Origin: Curvibacter microcysteis | Lineage (GTDB): Bacteria > Pseudomonadota > Gammaproteobacteria > Burkholderiales > Burkholderiaceae_C | Reading direction: 5' to 3' (one strand) | NCBI RefSeq assembly: GCF_028649435.1 | Contig: NZ_JAQSIN010000002.1 | DNA: 64,000 nt | Shown here: positions 1 through 9,556 of the stretch, piece after piece | Numbering within the stretch: the stretch's first letter is position 1 | Layout: every line of letters starts with the position of its first letter | Notes under the pieces: model-generated | The model's input: only the letters and a program-made list of their open reading frames with translations | Told to the model about the DNA's origin: nothing | The model's database searches: none | Program-made: the position numbers and the translations under genes

Positions 1-1
1 C

Positions 2-277
2 AAGCTGGGCGCGGCCATTGGTGCGAGCCGCGCTGCGGTGGACGCGGGCTACGCGGCCAACGACCTGCAAGTGGGGCAGACGGGCAAGATCGTGGCGCCG
101 AGCCTGTACGTGGCGTGCGGCATTTCGGGCGCGATCCAGCACTTGGCGGGGATGAAGGATTCGAAGGTGATCGTGGCGATCAACAAGGACCCGGAAGCGC
201 CGATCTTCAGCGTGGCCGACTACGGCCTGGAAGCCGACCTGTTCGCGGCCGTGCCGGAACTGGTGAGCGCGCTCTAA
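2..277 (+). CDS. etfA: Electron transfer flavoprotein alpha subunit, 3' part
   Basis: The 5' part lies outside the window; 91 C-terminal residues are visible. They form the FAD-binding domain of EtfA, recognisable by CGISGAIQHLAGM and the following VIVAINKDPEAPIF strand-loop that contacts the flavin. ETF is a soluble heterodimer that passes electrons from acyl-CoA dehydrogenases to ETF:ubiquinone oxidoreductase. The acyl-CoA dehydrogenase gene immediately downstream is a plausible electron donor. A UUCG-loop terminator follows the stop codon, so the downstream gene probably has some independent expression. Identification is secure although the gene is partial. Confidence 0.95.
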   Translation, partial: KLGAAIGASRAAVDAGYAANDLQVGQTGKIVAPSLYVACGISGAIQHLAGMKDSKVIVAINKDPEAPIFSVADYGLEADLFAAVPELVSAL

Positions 278-312
278 GCGGCGCTGCCCCCCATCCTGCA
301 GAGACAGCCCCC

Positions 313-336
313 AGGCATCGTTCGCGATGCCTTTTT
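313..336 (+). terminator. Rho-independent terminator after etfA
   Basis: AGGCATCG-TTCG-CGATGCCT followed by TTTTT: an 8-bp perfect stem with a tetraloop and a U-run, 35 bases after the etfA stop. Confidence 0.85.
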
Positions 337-355
337 CATATCTGGAGACATCAAC

Positions 356-2146
356 ATGAGCTACACCGCCCCCCTGAAGGACATGCTGTTCAACATCGAG
401 CACCTGGCTGGTATCGATCAAGTGGCCAGCATCCCTGGTTTTGAAGACGCCGGTCTGGAAACGGCCCAAGCCGTGCTTGAAGAGTGCGCCAAGCTCAACG
501 AAGGCGTGATTGCCCCGTTGAACTGGGAAGGTGACAAGAACCCTTCGAGCTGGAAAGACGGCGTGGTCACCACCACCCCCGGCTTCAAAGACGCCTTCAA
601 GCAGTACGCCGAAGGCGGCTGGCAAGGTCTGCAACACCCGGTGGACTTTGGCGGCCAAGGCCTGCCCAAGACCATCGGCGCGGCCTGCACTGAAATCCTC
701 AACTCCGCCAACATGAGCTTTGCGCTGTGCCCGCTGCTCACCGACGGCGCGATCGAGGCCTTGTTGACCGCTGGCAGCGATGAGCTCAAGGCGATCTACC
801 TCGAGAAGCTGGTGTCCGGCCAATGGACCGGCACCATGAACCTGACCGAGCCCCAGGCGGGCTCTGACCTGTCGCTGGTGCGCACCCGAGCCGAGCCGCA
901 GCCTGATGGCAGCTACAAGGTGTTTGGCACCAAGATCTTCATCACCTACGGTGAGCACGACATGGCCGAGAACATCGTGCATTTGGTGCTCGCCCGCGTG
1001 CAGGGTGCGCCCGAGGGCGTGAAGGGCATCAGCCTGTTCGTCGTGCCCAAGTTCCTGGTCAATGGCGACGGCAGCCTGGGCGCGCGCAACGATGTGCATT
1101 GCGTCAGCATCGAGCACAAGATGGGCATCAAGGCCAGCCCCACGGCGGTGCTGCAGTTTGGCGACCATGGCGGTGCCGTGGGCTACCTGGTCGGCCAGGA
1201 GAACCGCGGCCTCGAGTACATGTTCATCATGATGAACGCAGCCCGCTACGCCGTCGGGGTGCAAGGCATTGCGGTGGCCGAGCGCGCCTACCAAAAGGCC
1301 GTGCAGTACGCCAAGGACCGAGTGCAAAGCCGCCCGGTGGACGGCAGCATCAACGCCAGCGCCGCCATCATTCACCACCCCGATGTGAAGCGGATGCTGA
1401 TGACCATGCGCGCCTACACTGAAGGCTGCCGTGCCATGGCCAGCGTGGCCGCGGCCGCGTATGACGCGGCGCACCACCACCCCGACGCCGACACGCGCAA
1501 GCAAAACGCGGCCTTCTATGAATTCATGGTGCCCCTGGTCAAGGGCTACAGCACCGAGATGAGCCTGGAAGTGACCTCGCTGGGCGTGCAGGTGCACGGT
1601 GGCATGGGCTTCATCGAAGAAACGGGCGCGGCCCAGTACTACCGTGACGCCAAGATCCTGACCATTTACGAAGGTACGACCGCCATCCAAGCCAATGACT
1701 TGGTTGGTCGCAAGACGGCACGCGATGGTGGCCAGACCGCCAAGGGCATTGCCGCCCAGGTGGAGCAGACCGAGGCCGCCTTGCGCGCCAGCGGCAGCGA
1801 CACGGCGGCCGTGGTGGCCAAGCGTCTGCAAGCAGCCCGCCTGGCCTTCATCGACGTGGTGGACTTTGTGGCCGGTCACACCAAGGCCTCGCCCAATGCG
1901 GTGTTTGCCGGCTCGGTGCCCTACCTGATGCTGGCCGGCAACCTGGTCGCTGGCTGGCAGCTCGGACGTGCCCTGTTGGTGGCCCAGGATCAGCTGGCCC
2001 AAGGCCAGGACGAGGCCTTCATGCGCAGCAAGATCGCCACTGCCCGCTTCTATGCCGATCACCTGCTGAGCAAGGCCCCGGGCCTGCGCGACAGCATTGT
2101 GGAAGGTGCGGACAGCGTGAACGCGCTGGCTCCCGAGGCTTTCTGA
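356..2146 (+). CDS. Acyl-CoA dehydrogenase, long DmdC/AcdB-like type
   Basis: 596 residues, the length of the large acyl-CoA dehydrogenases with an extra C-terminal domain (DmdC-like, 3-methylthiopropanoyl-CoA dehydrogenase group) rather than the 380-residue core enzymes. The N-terminal helical domain, the beta domain (MNLTEPQAGSDLS, about residues 161-173) and the C-terminal helical domain are all present. E439 in IYEGTTAIQ is in the position of the catalytic base. The last 120 residues are the extra helical extension. The cofactor is FAD and electrons go to ETF, whose alpha subunit ends just upstream. The start follows TCTGGAGACATCAAC, a good ribosome site. Substrate chain length cannot be read from the sequence; true DmdC function is only one possibility. 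Confidence 0.9.
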   Translation: MSYTAPLKDMLFNIEHLAGIDQVASIPGFEDAGLETAQAVLEECAKLNEGVIAPLNWEGDKNPSSWKDGVVTTTPGFKDAFKQYAEGGWQGLQHPVDFGGQGLPKTIGAACTEILNSANMSFALCPLLTDGAIEALLTAGSDELKAIYLEKLVSGQWTGTMNLTEPQAGSDLSLVRTRAEPQPDGSYKVFGTKIFITYGEHDMAENIVHLVLARVQGAPEGVKGISLFVVPKFLVNGDGSLGARNDVHCVSIEHKMGIKASPTAVLQFGDHGGAVGYLVGQENRGLEYMFIMMNAARYAVGVQGIAVAERAYQKAVQYAKDRVQSRPVDGSINASAAIIHHPDVKRMLMTMRAYTEGCRAMASVAAAAYDAAHHHPDADTRKQNAAFYEFMVPLVKGYSTEMSLEVTSLGVQVHGGMGFIEETGAAQYYRDAKILTIYEGTTAIQANDLVGRKTARDGGQTAKGIAAQVEQTEAALRASGSDTAAVVAKRLQAARLAFIDVVDFVAGHTKASPNAVFAGSVPYLMLAGNLVAGWQLGRALLVAQDQLAQGQDEAFMRSKIATARFYADHLLSKAPGLRDSIVEGADSVNALAPEAF

Positions 2147-2152
2147 CCTTCA

Positions 2153-2190
2153 CCCGCTGGCCCTGTCCCGGGATGGACAGGGCCAGCGGG
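2153..2190. terminator. 16-bp perfect hairpin between acyl-CoA dehydrogenase and flavoprotein genes
   Basis: CCCGCTGGCCCTGTCC, loop CGGGAT, then the exact reverse complement. It begins 7 bases after the stop codon. There is no U-run, so it may be an mRNA 3'-end stabiliser or a factor-dependent stop rather than an intrinsic terminator. Confidence 0.6.
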
Positions 2191-2234
2191 CGCTCTTGAA
2201 CAAAAATCCACCTCAAACCCATCGAGGAGACACC

Positions 2235-3188
2235 ATGTCGAAATTGCCCCCAGCGCTGGCCAACCGGCCCTTCCCGGTCATCGGCTCGCCGCTGTTCATC
2301 ATCAGCAACCCCAAGCTCGTCATCGAGCAGTGCAAGGCCGGCGTCATCGGCTCCATGCCGGCCCTGAATGCCCGCCCTGCGGCCCAGTTGGACGAATGGC
2401 TGGCCGAGATCACCGAGGCCCTGGCCGCGCACAACAAGGCCAACCCCGACAACCCGGCCGCGCCCTTTGCCATCAACCAGATCGTGCACAAGAGCAACGA
2501 CCGCCTCGACCACGACATCGAGATGGTGATCAAGTACAAGGTGCCCGTGATCATCACCTCGCTGGGTGCCCGCACCGACGTCAATGACGCCATCCACAGC
2601 TATGGCGGCGTGGTGCTGCACGACATCATCAACAACGCCTTCGCTCACAAGGCCATTGAAAAGGGCGCTGACGGCCTGATCGCGGTGGCTGCAGGTGCCG
2701 GTGGCCACGCGGGCACCAAGAGTCCGTTCGCGCTGATTCAAGAGATTCGCCAGTGGTTTGACGGCCCCTTGGCGCTGTCGGGCTCCATTGCCTCGGGCGG
2801 CGCTATCCTGGCCGCTCAAGCCATGGGGGCGGACTTTGCCTACATGGGCTCGGCTTTCATTGCCACCGAAGAGGCGCGCGCCGCCGACGCCTACAAGCAG
2901 GCCATTGTGGACAGCAACTCGGACGACATCGTCTACAGCAACCTGTTCACCGGCGTGCATGGCAACTACCTCAAGCCCAGCATCCGCGCCGCCGGCCTGG
3001 ACCCGGACAACCTGCCCGAGAGCGACCCCTCCAAGATGAACTTTGGCGGCGACGCCAAGAAGGCCTGGAAGGACATTTGGGGCTGCGGTCAAGGCATTGG
3101 CGCCATCAACAAAGTGCAGACCACGGCCGAGCTGGTGGCCCAGCTCAAGCGCGAATACGCGGAAGCCAAAGCCCGCCTGCTGGCCTGA
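2235..3188 (+). CDS. NAD(P)H-dependent flavin oxidoreductase / nitronate monooxygenase family
   Basis: 317-residue FMN-binding TIM barrel of the 2-nitropropane dioxygenase family. Visible features are the first strand FPVIGSPLFIIS, AAGAGGHAG with H158 at the position of the catalytic His of class I nitronate monooxygenases, and the phosphate-binding segment SGSIASGGAILAAQAMGADFAYMGSAFIATEE. The ATG at 2235 follows GAGGAGACACC; the longer in-frame reading from 2196 has no such site. The family also includes enoyl-ACP reductase-like members, so the substrate is open. Its place next to an acyl-CoA dehydrogenase suggests a linked catabolic unit, but the strong hairpin between them weakens that. 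Confidence 0.88.
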   Translation: MSKLPPALANRPFPVIGSPLFIISNPKLVIEQCKAGVIGSMPALNARPAAQLDEWLAEITEALAAHNKANPDNPAAPFAINQIVHKSNDRLDHDIEMVIKYKVPVIITSLGARTDVNDAIHSYGGVVLHDIINNAFAHKAIEKGADGLIAVAAGAGGHAGTKSPFALIQEIRQWFDGPLALSGSIASGGAILAAQAMGADFAYMGSAFIATEEARAADAYKQAIVDSNSDDIVYSNLFTGVHGNYLKPSIRAAGLDPDNLPESDPSKMNFGGDAKKAWKDIWGCGQGIGAINKVQTTAELVAQLKREYAEAKARLLA

Positions 3189-3204
3189 GCGGCCCGATGT
3201 CCCC

Positions 3205-3266
3205 GCACTGGCCCCTGTGGCCAGTGCCCGGCGCCCACCCAGCCTTGTGGTTGGGTGGGCGTTTTT
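3205..3266 (+). terminator. Tandem hairpins / terminator after the flavoprotein gene
   Basis: A first hairpin GCACTGGCC-N5-GGCCAGTGC (3205-3227) is followed by CGCCCACCCA-N10-TGGGTGGGCG and TTTTT (3232-3266). The second is a normal intrinsic terminator. Confidence 0.85.
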
Positions 3267-3289
3267 CCAGGGGGGGCTGGCCATGGGGT

Positions 3290-3318
3290 TTGCCGACCAT
3301 GGGTGATCTGAGTAGACT
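3290..3318 (+). promoter_or_regulatory. Sigma-70-type promoter of the radical SAM gene
   Basis: TTGCCG at 3290-3295, a 17-bp spacer, and TAGACT at 3313-3318. The expected start of transcription, near 3325, falls inside the LexA box. The ATG at 3321 would then not be in the mRNA, which favours the start at 3345. Confidence 0.55.
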
Positions 3319-3332
3319 GTATGAATATACAG
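3317..3332. promoter_or_regulatory. LexA (SOS) box
   Basis: CTGTATGAATATACAG fits the CTGT-N8-ACAG rule and differs from the E. coli consensus core CTGTATATATATACAG at only two inner positions. It overlaps the -10 element and the predicted transcription start, the classic place for LexA repression. Confidence 0.8.
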
Positions 3333-3344
3333 TTTTGGAGGCCC

Positions 3345-4523
3345 ATGGACGATTTCAGTCAGCCGGTGGTGTTTCAGCGGCCACCGACCGCCCTCAAAGG
3401 GCGAGGGGCCGCCAGCGGCATGGCGCACCGCTTTGAGCGCGATCAGCGCGAAGCCGTGGACGATGGCTGGCCAGTCTCCGAGGACGAGGCCTTTGCAGCC
3501 CGGACCTTTCCCACCCGCGTCATCCGCGAAACGGCTCGCAGCGCGCTGAGCCGCAACGACTCCCCCGACATTGCTTTTGACCAAGCCATCAACCCCTACC
3601 GGGGCTGTGAGCATGGCTGCAGCTATTGCTATGCCCGCCCCACCCACAGCTACCTGGGCCTGTCACCAGGCTTGGACTTCGAAACCCAGATCGTGGCCAA
3701 GCACAACGTGCCCGAGTTGCTGGACCAGGCTTTGTCACGACCGGGCTACGTGCCCCGTTTGACCAATGTGGGTTCGGCCACCGACTGCTACCAGCCCGTG
3801 GAGCGTGAGCTGGGTTTGACGCGCCGCTTGATCGAGGTGTTTCAGCGCCACCGCCACCCGTTTTCCATCATCACCAAGTCCAGTTTGATCGAGCGCGACT
3901 TGGACTTGCTGGCGCCGCTGGCCCAGCAGGGCCTGGTGGCGGTCTACATCACCATCACCACGCTGGACGCGACGCTGGCGCGCCGCATGGAGCCCCGGGC
4001 CGCCTCTCCCCTGCGGCGCCTGCGCACGGTGCAGACCTTGGCCGAGGCGGGCATCCCAGTGGGGGTCAGCGTGGCCCCACAGATCCCGTTTCTGAATGAG
4101 GACATGGAGCGCGTGCTCGGCGCCGCGGCCGAGGCGGGGGCCGGTTCGGCCTTCTACACCGTGTTGCGCCTGCCCTGGGAGCTCAATGAGCTGTTTCAGC
4201 AGTGGTTGCAGCAGCATTACCCCGACCGCGCCGAGCGCATCATGGCCCGGGTGCGTGATTTTCGAGGCGGGCAGGACTACCAGAGTGACTTCAAAACCCG
4301 CATGAAGGGCCATGGCTTGTGGGCCGATTTACTGAACCAGCGTTTCCACAAAGCCTGCGCACGCTTGGGCCTCAACCGCGAGCGCCATGAGCTCGATGTG
4401 ACTCAGTTCTTGCGGGACCCGGATCAGGCGTTTCGCCAGCCAAGTCTGTTCGATGACCCGGTCCAGGCGGACGCCGGCCCCAGTTCTTGCCGGGCGCCGG
4501 CCCATCCCGTGCGAATGGATTGA
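3345..4523 (+). CDS. PA0069-family radical SAM protein, LexA-controlled
   Basis: 392 residues. The radical SAM cluster motif C88-x3-C92-x2-C95 lies in YRGCEHGCSYCYARPTHSYLG. The following LGLSPGLDFET and NVGSATDCYQPVE segments are typical of the PA0069 / Rv2578c-like group, which is distantly related to spore photoproduct lyase. GGAGG at 3337-3341 sits 3 bases before the ATG at 3345. An upstream in-frame ATG at 3321 lies inside the SOS box and is unlikely to be transcribed. From memory, PA0069 of P. aeruginosa is itself in the LexA regulon, which agrees with the box here. The reaction is unknown; a role in DNA repair or damage response is inferred from regulation. The gene stands alone, with terminators upstream and a converging operon downstream. 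Confidence 0.9.
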   Translation: MDDFSQPVVFQRPPTALKGRGAASGMAHRFERDQREAVDDGWPVSEDEAFAARTFPTRVIRETARSALSRNDSPDIAFDQAINPYRGCEHGCSYCYARPTHSYLGLSPGLDFETQIVAKHNVPELLDQALSRPGYVPRLTNVGSATDCYQPVERELGLTRRLIEVFQRHRHPFSIITKSSLIERDLDLLAPLAQQGLVAVYITITTLDATLARRMEPRAASPLRRLRTVQTLAEAGIPVGVSVAPQIPFLNEDMERVLGAAAEAGAGSAFYTVLRLPWELNELFQQWLQQHYPDRAERIMARVRDFRGGQDYQSDFKTRMKGHGLWADLLNQRFHKACARLGLNRERHELDVTQFLRDPDQAFRQPSLFDDPVQADAGPSSCRAPAHPVRMD

Positions 4524-4536
4524 GCCCTCAGCCCGC

Positions 4537-5394
4537 TCAGAGCTGGGCGGCGTGGTGGCGCAGGTGGTCTTCGATCACGCTGGCCACGAAGTAGTAGCCG
4601 TGGTCGTAGCCGGCATGGCGACGCAGCGTCAGGGCCTGGCCCACTTGGGCGCAGGCGGCCTCCAGCAAGTGCGGGTGCAGTTGCTCTGTCAGAAACTTGT
4701 CGTTCAAACCCTGGTCGACCAGGATGGTCTGGTCCAGTAATGCTTCACCACGGGTGGCCAGCAGCTCGCAGGCATCATGTCCCACCCAGGCATGGCGGTC
4801 GCTTCCCAGGTAAGCCGTGAAGGCTTTTTCGCCCCAGGGGCAGCGCGTCGGGGCGCAGATGGGGGCCAGGGCCGACAAGGACTTGAAGCGCCCGGGGTGG
4901 CGCAGCGCCAGGGTCAGCGCGCCGTGGCCCCCCATGGAATGGCCAGTGATGCCCAGGCGCTGGCCATCGATGGGCAGGTGCTGGCTCAGTTGCGGCAGCA
5001 GTTCTTGCGTCAGATAGCTTTCCATGCGCCAGTGCGGGGCCCAGGGGGACTCGGTGGCGTCCAGGTAAAAGCCCGCGCCCACGCCCAGGTCCCAGGCTTC
5101 GGCTTCACCGGCCACCCCGGCGCCCCGTGGGCTGGTGTCGGGGCTGATCAGGGCCAGGCCCAGCTCGGCCGCCACGCGTTGCGCGCCGGCCTTGATGGCG
5201 AACGTTTCTTCGGTGCAGGTCAGCCCCGCCAGGTAGAGCAGGGCGGGCACAGGGCCCTGCTCGGCCTGCGGCGGCAGGTAGACCCCGACGCGCATGGGCA
5301 GGCCGATTTCGGCCGAAGCATGCTGGTAGAAGGTCTGGGTGCCGCCAAAGCAGGTGTGCTGGCTCAGGACTTGAAAGGGCGAGGTGGGGCTCAT
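4537..5394 (-). CDS. fghA: S-formylglutathione hydrolase
   Basis: 285-residue alpha/beta hydrolase of the esterase D family. The nucleophile elbow GHSMGGHGAL is at about residues 148-157, and the C-terminal HAGYDHGYYFVASVIEDH carries the catalytic His. It hydrolyses S-formylglutathione to formate and glutathione in the cytoplasm. It starts 20 bases after the stop of adhC, so the two steps of glutathione-dependent formaldehyde detoxification are co-transcribed. Length is normal for the family. The only doubt is the exact start, since the ribosome site before 5394 is weak. Confidence 0.95.
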   Translation of the reverse strand: MSPTSPFQVLSQHTCFGGTQTFYQHASAEIGLPMRVGVYLPPQAEQGPVPALLYLAGLTCTEETFAIKAGAQRVAAELGLALISPDTSPRGAGVAGEAEAWDLGVGAGFYLDATESPWAPHWRMESYLTQELLPQLSQHLPIDGQRLGITGHSMGGHGALTLALRHPGRFKSLSALAPICAPTRCPWGEKAFTAYLGSDRHAWVGHDACELLATRGEALLDQTILVDQGLNDKFLTEQLHPHLLEAACAQVGQALTLRRHAGYDHGYYFVASVIEDHLRHHAAQL

Positions 5395-5414
5395 GGTCGC
5401 TGGGGTGAGGGAGC

Positions 5415-6521
<1,107 letters not shown>

Positions 6522-6575
6522 GGGGTGTGCTTTCTGCGGAAGTTGCTGGCATCGCAGATCGGATGCCTTGGCGCG

Positions 6576-6611
6576 CACTCTAGCGGAGTGACAAGGCCTT
6601 GGAAACCAAGG
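6576..6611. promoter_or_regulatory. Two inverted repeats between adhC and the GlxA-type regulator
   Basis: CACTC-TAGCG-GAGTG at 6576-6590 and CCTTGG-AAA-CCAAGG at 6597-6611. Both lie in the divergent intergenic region and are candidate regulator sites. Function is inferred from position only. Confidence 0.35.
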
Positions 6612-6706
6612 GGTCGGCTGTGCCTCACAATTTGGCCGTTGGCGGCGCCAGATTGGCCGCTGACATTCGCTGTGACCGCCTGCCTTGTTTGATGCTTTGT
6701 CCCGAC

Positions 6707-7726
6707 ATGACTTCGTCCCCCGTTTCGCTCCCCCCGCAGACCGTCCAGATCGTGGTCTACCCCGGCTTCAAGGCTTTGGAGGCCGTGGGCCCGCTGTCGG
6801 TGTTTGACTACGCCAACGTGCACCTCGCGCGCCGCGGGCAGGGGCCTGGTTATGTGGTCTCGGTGGCCGCCGAGGCGCTGGGCCCGGTGCGATCGGACAC
6901 GGCCATGTCCTTGGAGGCGACCCAGGTGGTGGGGCAGGGGGCGGCTCCGGACACGGCGCTGATCGTGGGTTCGCGCGAGATCGAGCGCGCCTTGGCCGCC
7001 TCACCGGGCCTGGTGCACTGGGCGCAGACGGTGGCGCCCCAGCTCAAACGCCTGGTGGCCCTGTGTTCTGGCAGCTTTTTCTTGGCCGCCGCGGGCCTGC
7101 TGGACGGCCGCGCCGCCGCCACCCATTGGAGCGTTACCGACCTGTTACAGCAGCGTTACCCTGCGGTGCAGGTGGACCCCGATGCGATCTACGTGCACAG
7201 CGGCAAGTTCTGGACCTCGGCCGGCGTGACCGCCGGCATCGACCTGGCGCTGGCTTTGGTGGAGGAGGATTTCGGCCGCACCCTGGCGCTGGAGGTGGCG
7301 CGCGACCTGGTCATGTACCTCAAGCGCCCCGGCGGGCAGTCGCAGTTCAGCATGCACCTGGCCAGCCAGGCCACGCGCCACCCGGGCATCCGGGAGGTGC
7401 AGGCCTGGGTCTTGTCCCACCTGGACCAGGCCATCAGCCTGAGTGCCCTGGCGTCGAAAGCGGCGATGAGCGAGCGCAACTTCCGGCGTGTCTTCTTGCA
7501 GGAGTGCGGCAGCAGCCCGTCCGAGTTCATCGAGACGGCACGCCTGGAGGCCGCTCGCCGACGCCTGGAAGAGGCCAACAACCTGCCGCTCAAGACGGTG
7601 GCGGCCCAGGTGGGTTTTCAGTCTGAGCAGGCTTTGCGCAGCCTGTTCCTGCGCCGCCTGGGCATCACCCCCCAGGCATACCGTGAGCGCTTTGGTGGCG
7701 CCGCCCAAAGCAAGCCAGATGACTGA
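6707..7726 (+). CDS. GlxA-family AraC-type transcriptional regulator with DJ-1/PfpI domain
   Basis: About 339 residues. The N-terminal half is a DJ-1/PfpI (amidase-like) domain with LVALCSGSFFLAAAGLLDGR and ATHW, the family's conserved cysteine elbow. The C-terminal 110 residues hold two AraC helix-turn-helix units (ISLSALASKAAMSERNFRRV and LPLKTVAAQVGFQSEQALRS). Such regulators usually activate nearby catabolic genes; here the divergent neighbour is adhC-fghA, so formaldehyde-related control is a reasonable inference. An alternative ATG lies 15 bases upstream at 6692. Neither start has a clear ribosome site. Confidence 0.85.
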   Translation: MTSSPVSLPPQTVQIVVYPGFKALEAVGPLSVFDYANVHLARRGQGPGYVVSVAAEALGPVRSDTAMSLEATQVVGQGAAPDTALIVGSREIERALAASPGLVHWAQTVAPQLKRLVALCSGSFFLAAAGLLDGRAAATHWSVTDLLQQRYPAVQVDPDAIYVHSGKFWTSAGVTAGIDLALALVEEDFGRTLALEVARDLVMYLKRPGGQSQFSMHLASQATRHPGIREVQAWVLSHLDQAISLSALASKAAMSERNFRRVFLQECGSSPSEFIETARLEAARRRLEEANNLPLKTVAAQVGFQSEQALRSLFLRRLGITPQAYRERFGGAAQSKPDD

Positions 7727-7774
7727 GTGGCCGCCTGCTTGGACGCCGAGCTGACGCGAAGGCTTGGCCCCATG

Positions 7775-7798
7775 AAAAAAGCCCGCCAGAAGGCGGGC
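7775..7798 (-). terminator. Rho-independent terminator of gltA
   Basis: On the minus strand GCCCGCC-N4-GGCGGGC is followed by TTTTTT. It lies 49 bases after the gltA stop, between the converging genes. Confidence 0.85.
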
Positions 7799-7846
7799 TC
7801 GGAGCCTGATCGGAGCGGCCGAGGCGCGCTCCGAAAAGGGCTTGGA

Positions 7847-9157
7847 TCAACGTTGATCCAGGGGCTTGACGTCGCGGCGCGGCGAGCCGGTGAACAGCTG
7901 ACGCGGACGGCCGATCTTGTACTCGGGGTCGCCGATCATTTCGTTCAGCTGGGCAATCCAGCCCACGGTGCGGGCCAGCGCGAAGATCGCGGTGAACAGG
8001 CTGACGGGGATGCCGATGGCGCGTTGCACGATGCCCGAGTAGAAGTCGACGTTCGGGTACAGCTTGCGCGACACGAAGTAGTCGTCTTCCAGAGCGATGC
8101 GTTCCAGTTCCTTGGCCAGCTTGAACAGCGGGTCGTTTTCCAGGCCCAGGGCTTGCAGCACCTCGTTGCAGGTTTCTTGCATCAGCTTGGCGCGCGGGTC
8201 GTAGTTCTTGTAGACACGGTGACCGAAGCCCATCAGGCGCACGCCCGAGTTCTTGTCCTTCACCTTTTCCATGAACTCGCCGACCTTGGCCACGCCGCCC
8301 ATGGCTTGGATTTCTTCCAGCATGTTCAGGCAGGCTTCGTTGGCGCCGCCGTGGGCAGGGCCCCACAGGCAGGCCACGCCAGCAGCGATGGCTGCAAACG
8401 GGTTGGTGCCCGACGAGCCGCACAGGCGCACGGTGGAGGTGGAGGCGTTTTGCTCGTGGTCAGCGTGCAGGATGAAGATGCGGTCCAGAGCCTTCTCGAT
8501 GACCGGGTTCACCTTGTACTCTTCGCAGGGCGTGGCGAACATCATGTGCAGGAAGTTGCCGGCATAGCTCAGCGAGTTCTTCGGGTACATGAAAGGCTGG
8601 CCAATGCTGTACTTGTAAGCCATGGCGACCAGGGTCGGCAGCTTGGCAATCAAGCGGATGGCCGCGATTTCGCGGTGTTCCGGGTTGTTGATGTCCGTGC
8701 TGTCGTGGTAGAAGGCCGACAGACCGCCGACCAGACCGGTCAACACAGCCATCGGGTGAGCATCACGGCGGAAGCCACGCAGGAAGAACTGCATTTGCTC
8801 ATTGACCATGGTGTGCTGGGTCACGCGGTTCGTGAAGTCAGCCTTTTGGGTCTCGTTCGGCAGCTCTCCGTACAGCAGCAGGTGGCAGGTTTCGAGGAAG
8901 TCGCAGTTCACGGCGAGTTGCTCGATGGGGTAGCCGCGGTACAGCAGCTCGCCCTTGTCGCCATCGATGTAGGTGATGGCCGACTGGCACGAAGCCGTCG
9001 ACAGGAAGCCGGGGTCATAGGTGAACATGCCCGTCTGCGCGTACAGCTTGCGGATGTCGATGACGTCCGGTCCGATGTTGCCGTGGTAGACCGGCAGGTC
9101 AACGCTGGGGCTGCCGTTGCTGAACGACAGGGTGGCTTTATTGTCAGCTAGCTTCAT
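7847..9157 (-). CDS. gltA: Citrate synthase
   Basis: 436-residue hexameric-type citrate synthase. The active-site segments HADHEQN (about 231-237), PAHGGANE (about 267-274) and GFGHRVY with H313 are present, as is the C-terminal LEDDYFVSRKLYPNVDFYSG bearing the catalytic Asp. It condenses acetyl-CoA with oxaloacetate. The ATG at 9157 has AGGA nine bases upstream; the in-frame GTG at 9163 is too close to it. The gene is last in sdhCDABE-gltA, 69 bases after sdhE, and ends with an intrinsic terminator. Confidence 0.97.
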   Translation of the reverse strand: MKLADNKATLSFSNGSPSVDLPVYHGNIGPDVIDIRKLYAQTGMFTYDPGFLSTASCQSAITYIDGDKGELLYRGYPIEQLAVNCDFLETCHLLLYGELPNETQKADFTNRVTQHTMVNEQMQFFLRGFRRDAHPMAVLTGLVGGLSAFYHDSTDINNPEHREIAAIRLIAKLPTLVAMAYKYSIGQPFMYPKNSLSYAGNFLHMMFATPCEEYKVNPVIEKALDRIFILHADHEQNASTSTVRLCGSSGTNPFAAIAAGVACLWGPAHGGANEACLNMLEEIQAMGGVAKVGEFMEKVKDKNSGVRLMGFGHRVYKNYDPRAKLMQETCNEVLQALGLENDPLFKLAKELERIALEDDYFVSRKLYPNVDFYSGIVQRAIGIPVSLFTAIFALARTVGWIAQLNEMIGDPEYKIGRPRQLFTGSPRRDVKPLDQR

Positions 9158-9226
9158 ATTCACTTTTCCTATGGTTATTTGCCCATCTTCCGGTGGGGCG
9201 CTGGCGTTGGGGTGACCTGAGCGATC

Positions 9227-9544
9227 TCAGGGCACCAACAAAGCCAGGACCTCACGAACTTCTTGCGTGTCCAACGGTCCCACCGGCTGCTTGCGGCGCA
9301 ACAGCAGGTCGAGGAGGTCGTTGTCTGCCAAATCCATCAAGGCGTACATGCCCCGCGCATGGGCCACCGTGAGGTGCTCCCCGTGCCGAGCAAAGAACTT
9401 CTCGATGAACAGGTCGTTTTCCAGCAGGCCGCGGCGGCAACGCCACTGCAGCTTGCTGTAGGCGCGCTGGCCCAGGGGCTCTCCTGCAGCGCGTCCGACG
9501 AGTTCACCGTCATCCCCCAGGTGGCTTGGCAGATCAAGTTTCAT
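9227..9544 (-). CDS. sdhE: Succinate dehydrogenase FAD assembly factor SdhE
   Basis: 105-residue small helical protein with the family motif RRGLLENDLFIEKFF (RGxxE type), which contacts SdhA during covalent FAD attachment. The gene sits directly after sdhB, 12 bases from its stop, and before gltA. An in-frame TTG at 9556 would abut the sdhB stop but the ATG at 9544 gives the normal N-terminus. Confidence 0.92.
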   Translation of the reverse strand: MKLDLPSHLGDDGELVGRAAGEPLGQRAYSKLQWRCRRGLLENDLFIEKFFARHGEHLTVAHARGMYALMDLADNDLLDLLLRRKQPVGPLDTQEVREVLALLVP

Positions 9545-9556
9545 GCCAGTAGTCAA

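Noticed and set aside
3321..3344. N-terminal extension of the radical SAM protein from the ATG at 3321
   Set aside because: This ATG lies inside the LexA box and upstream of the predicted transcription start; the ATG at 3345 has GGAGG just before it.
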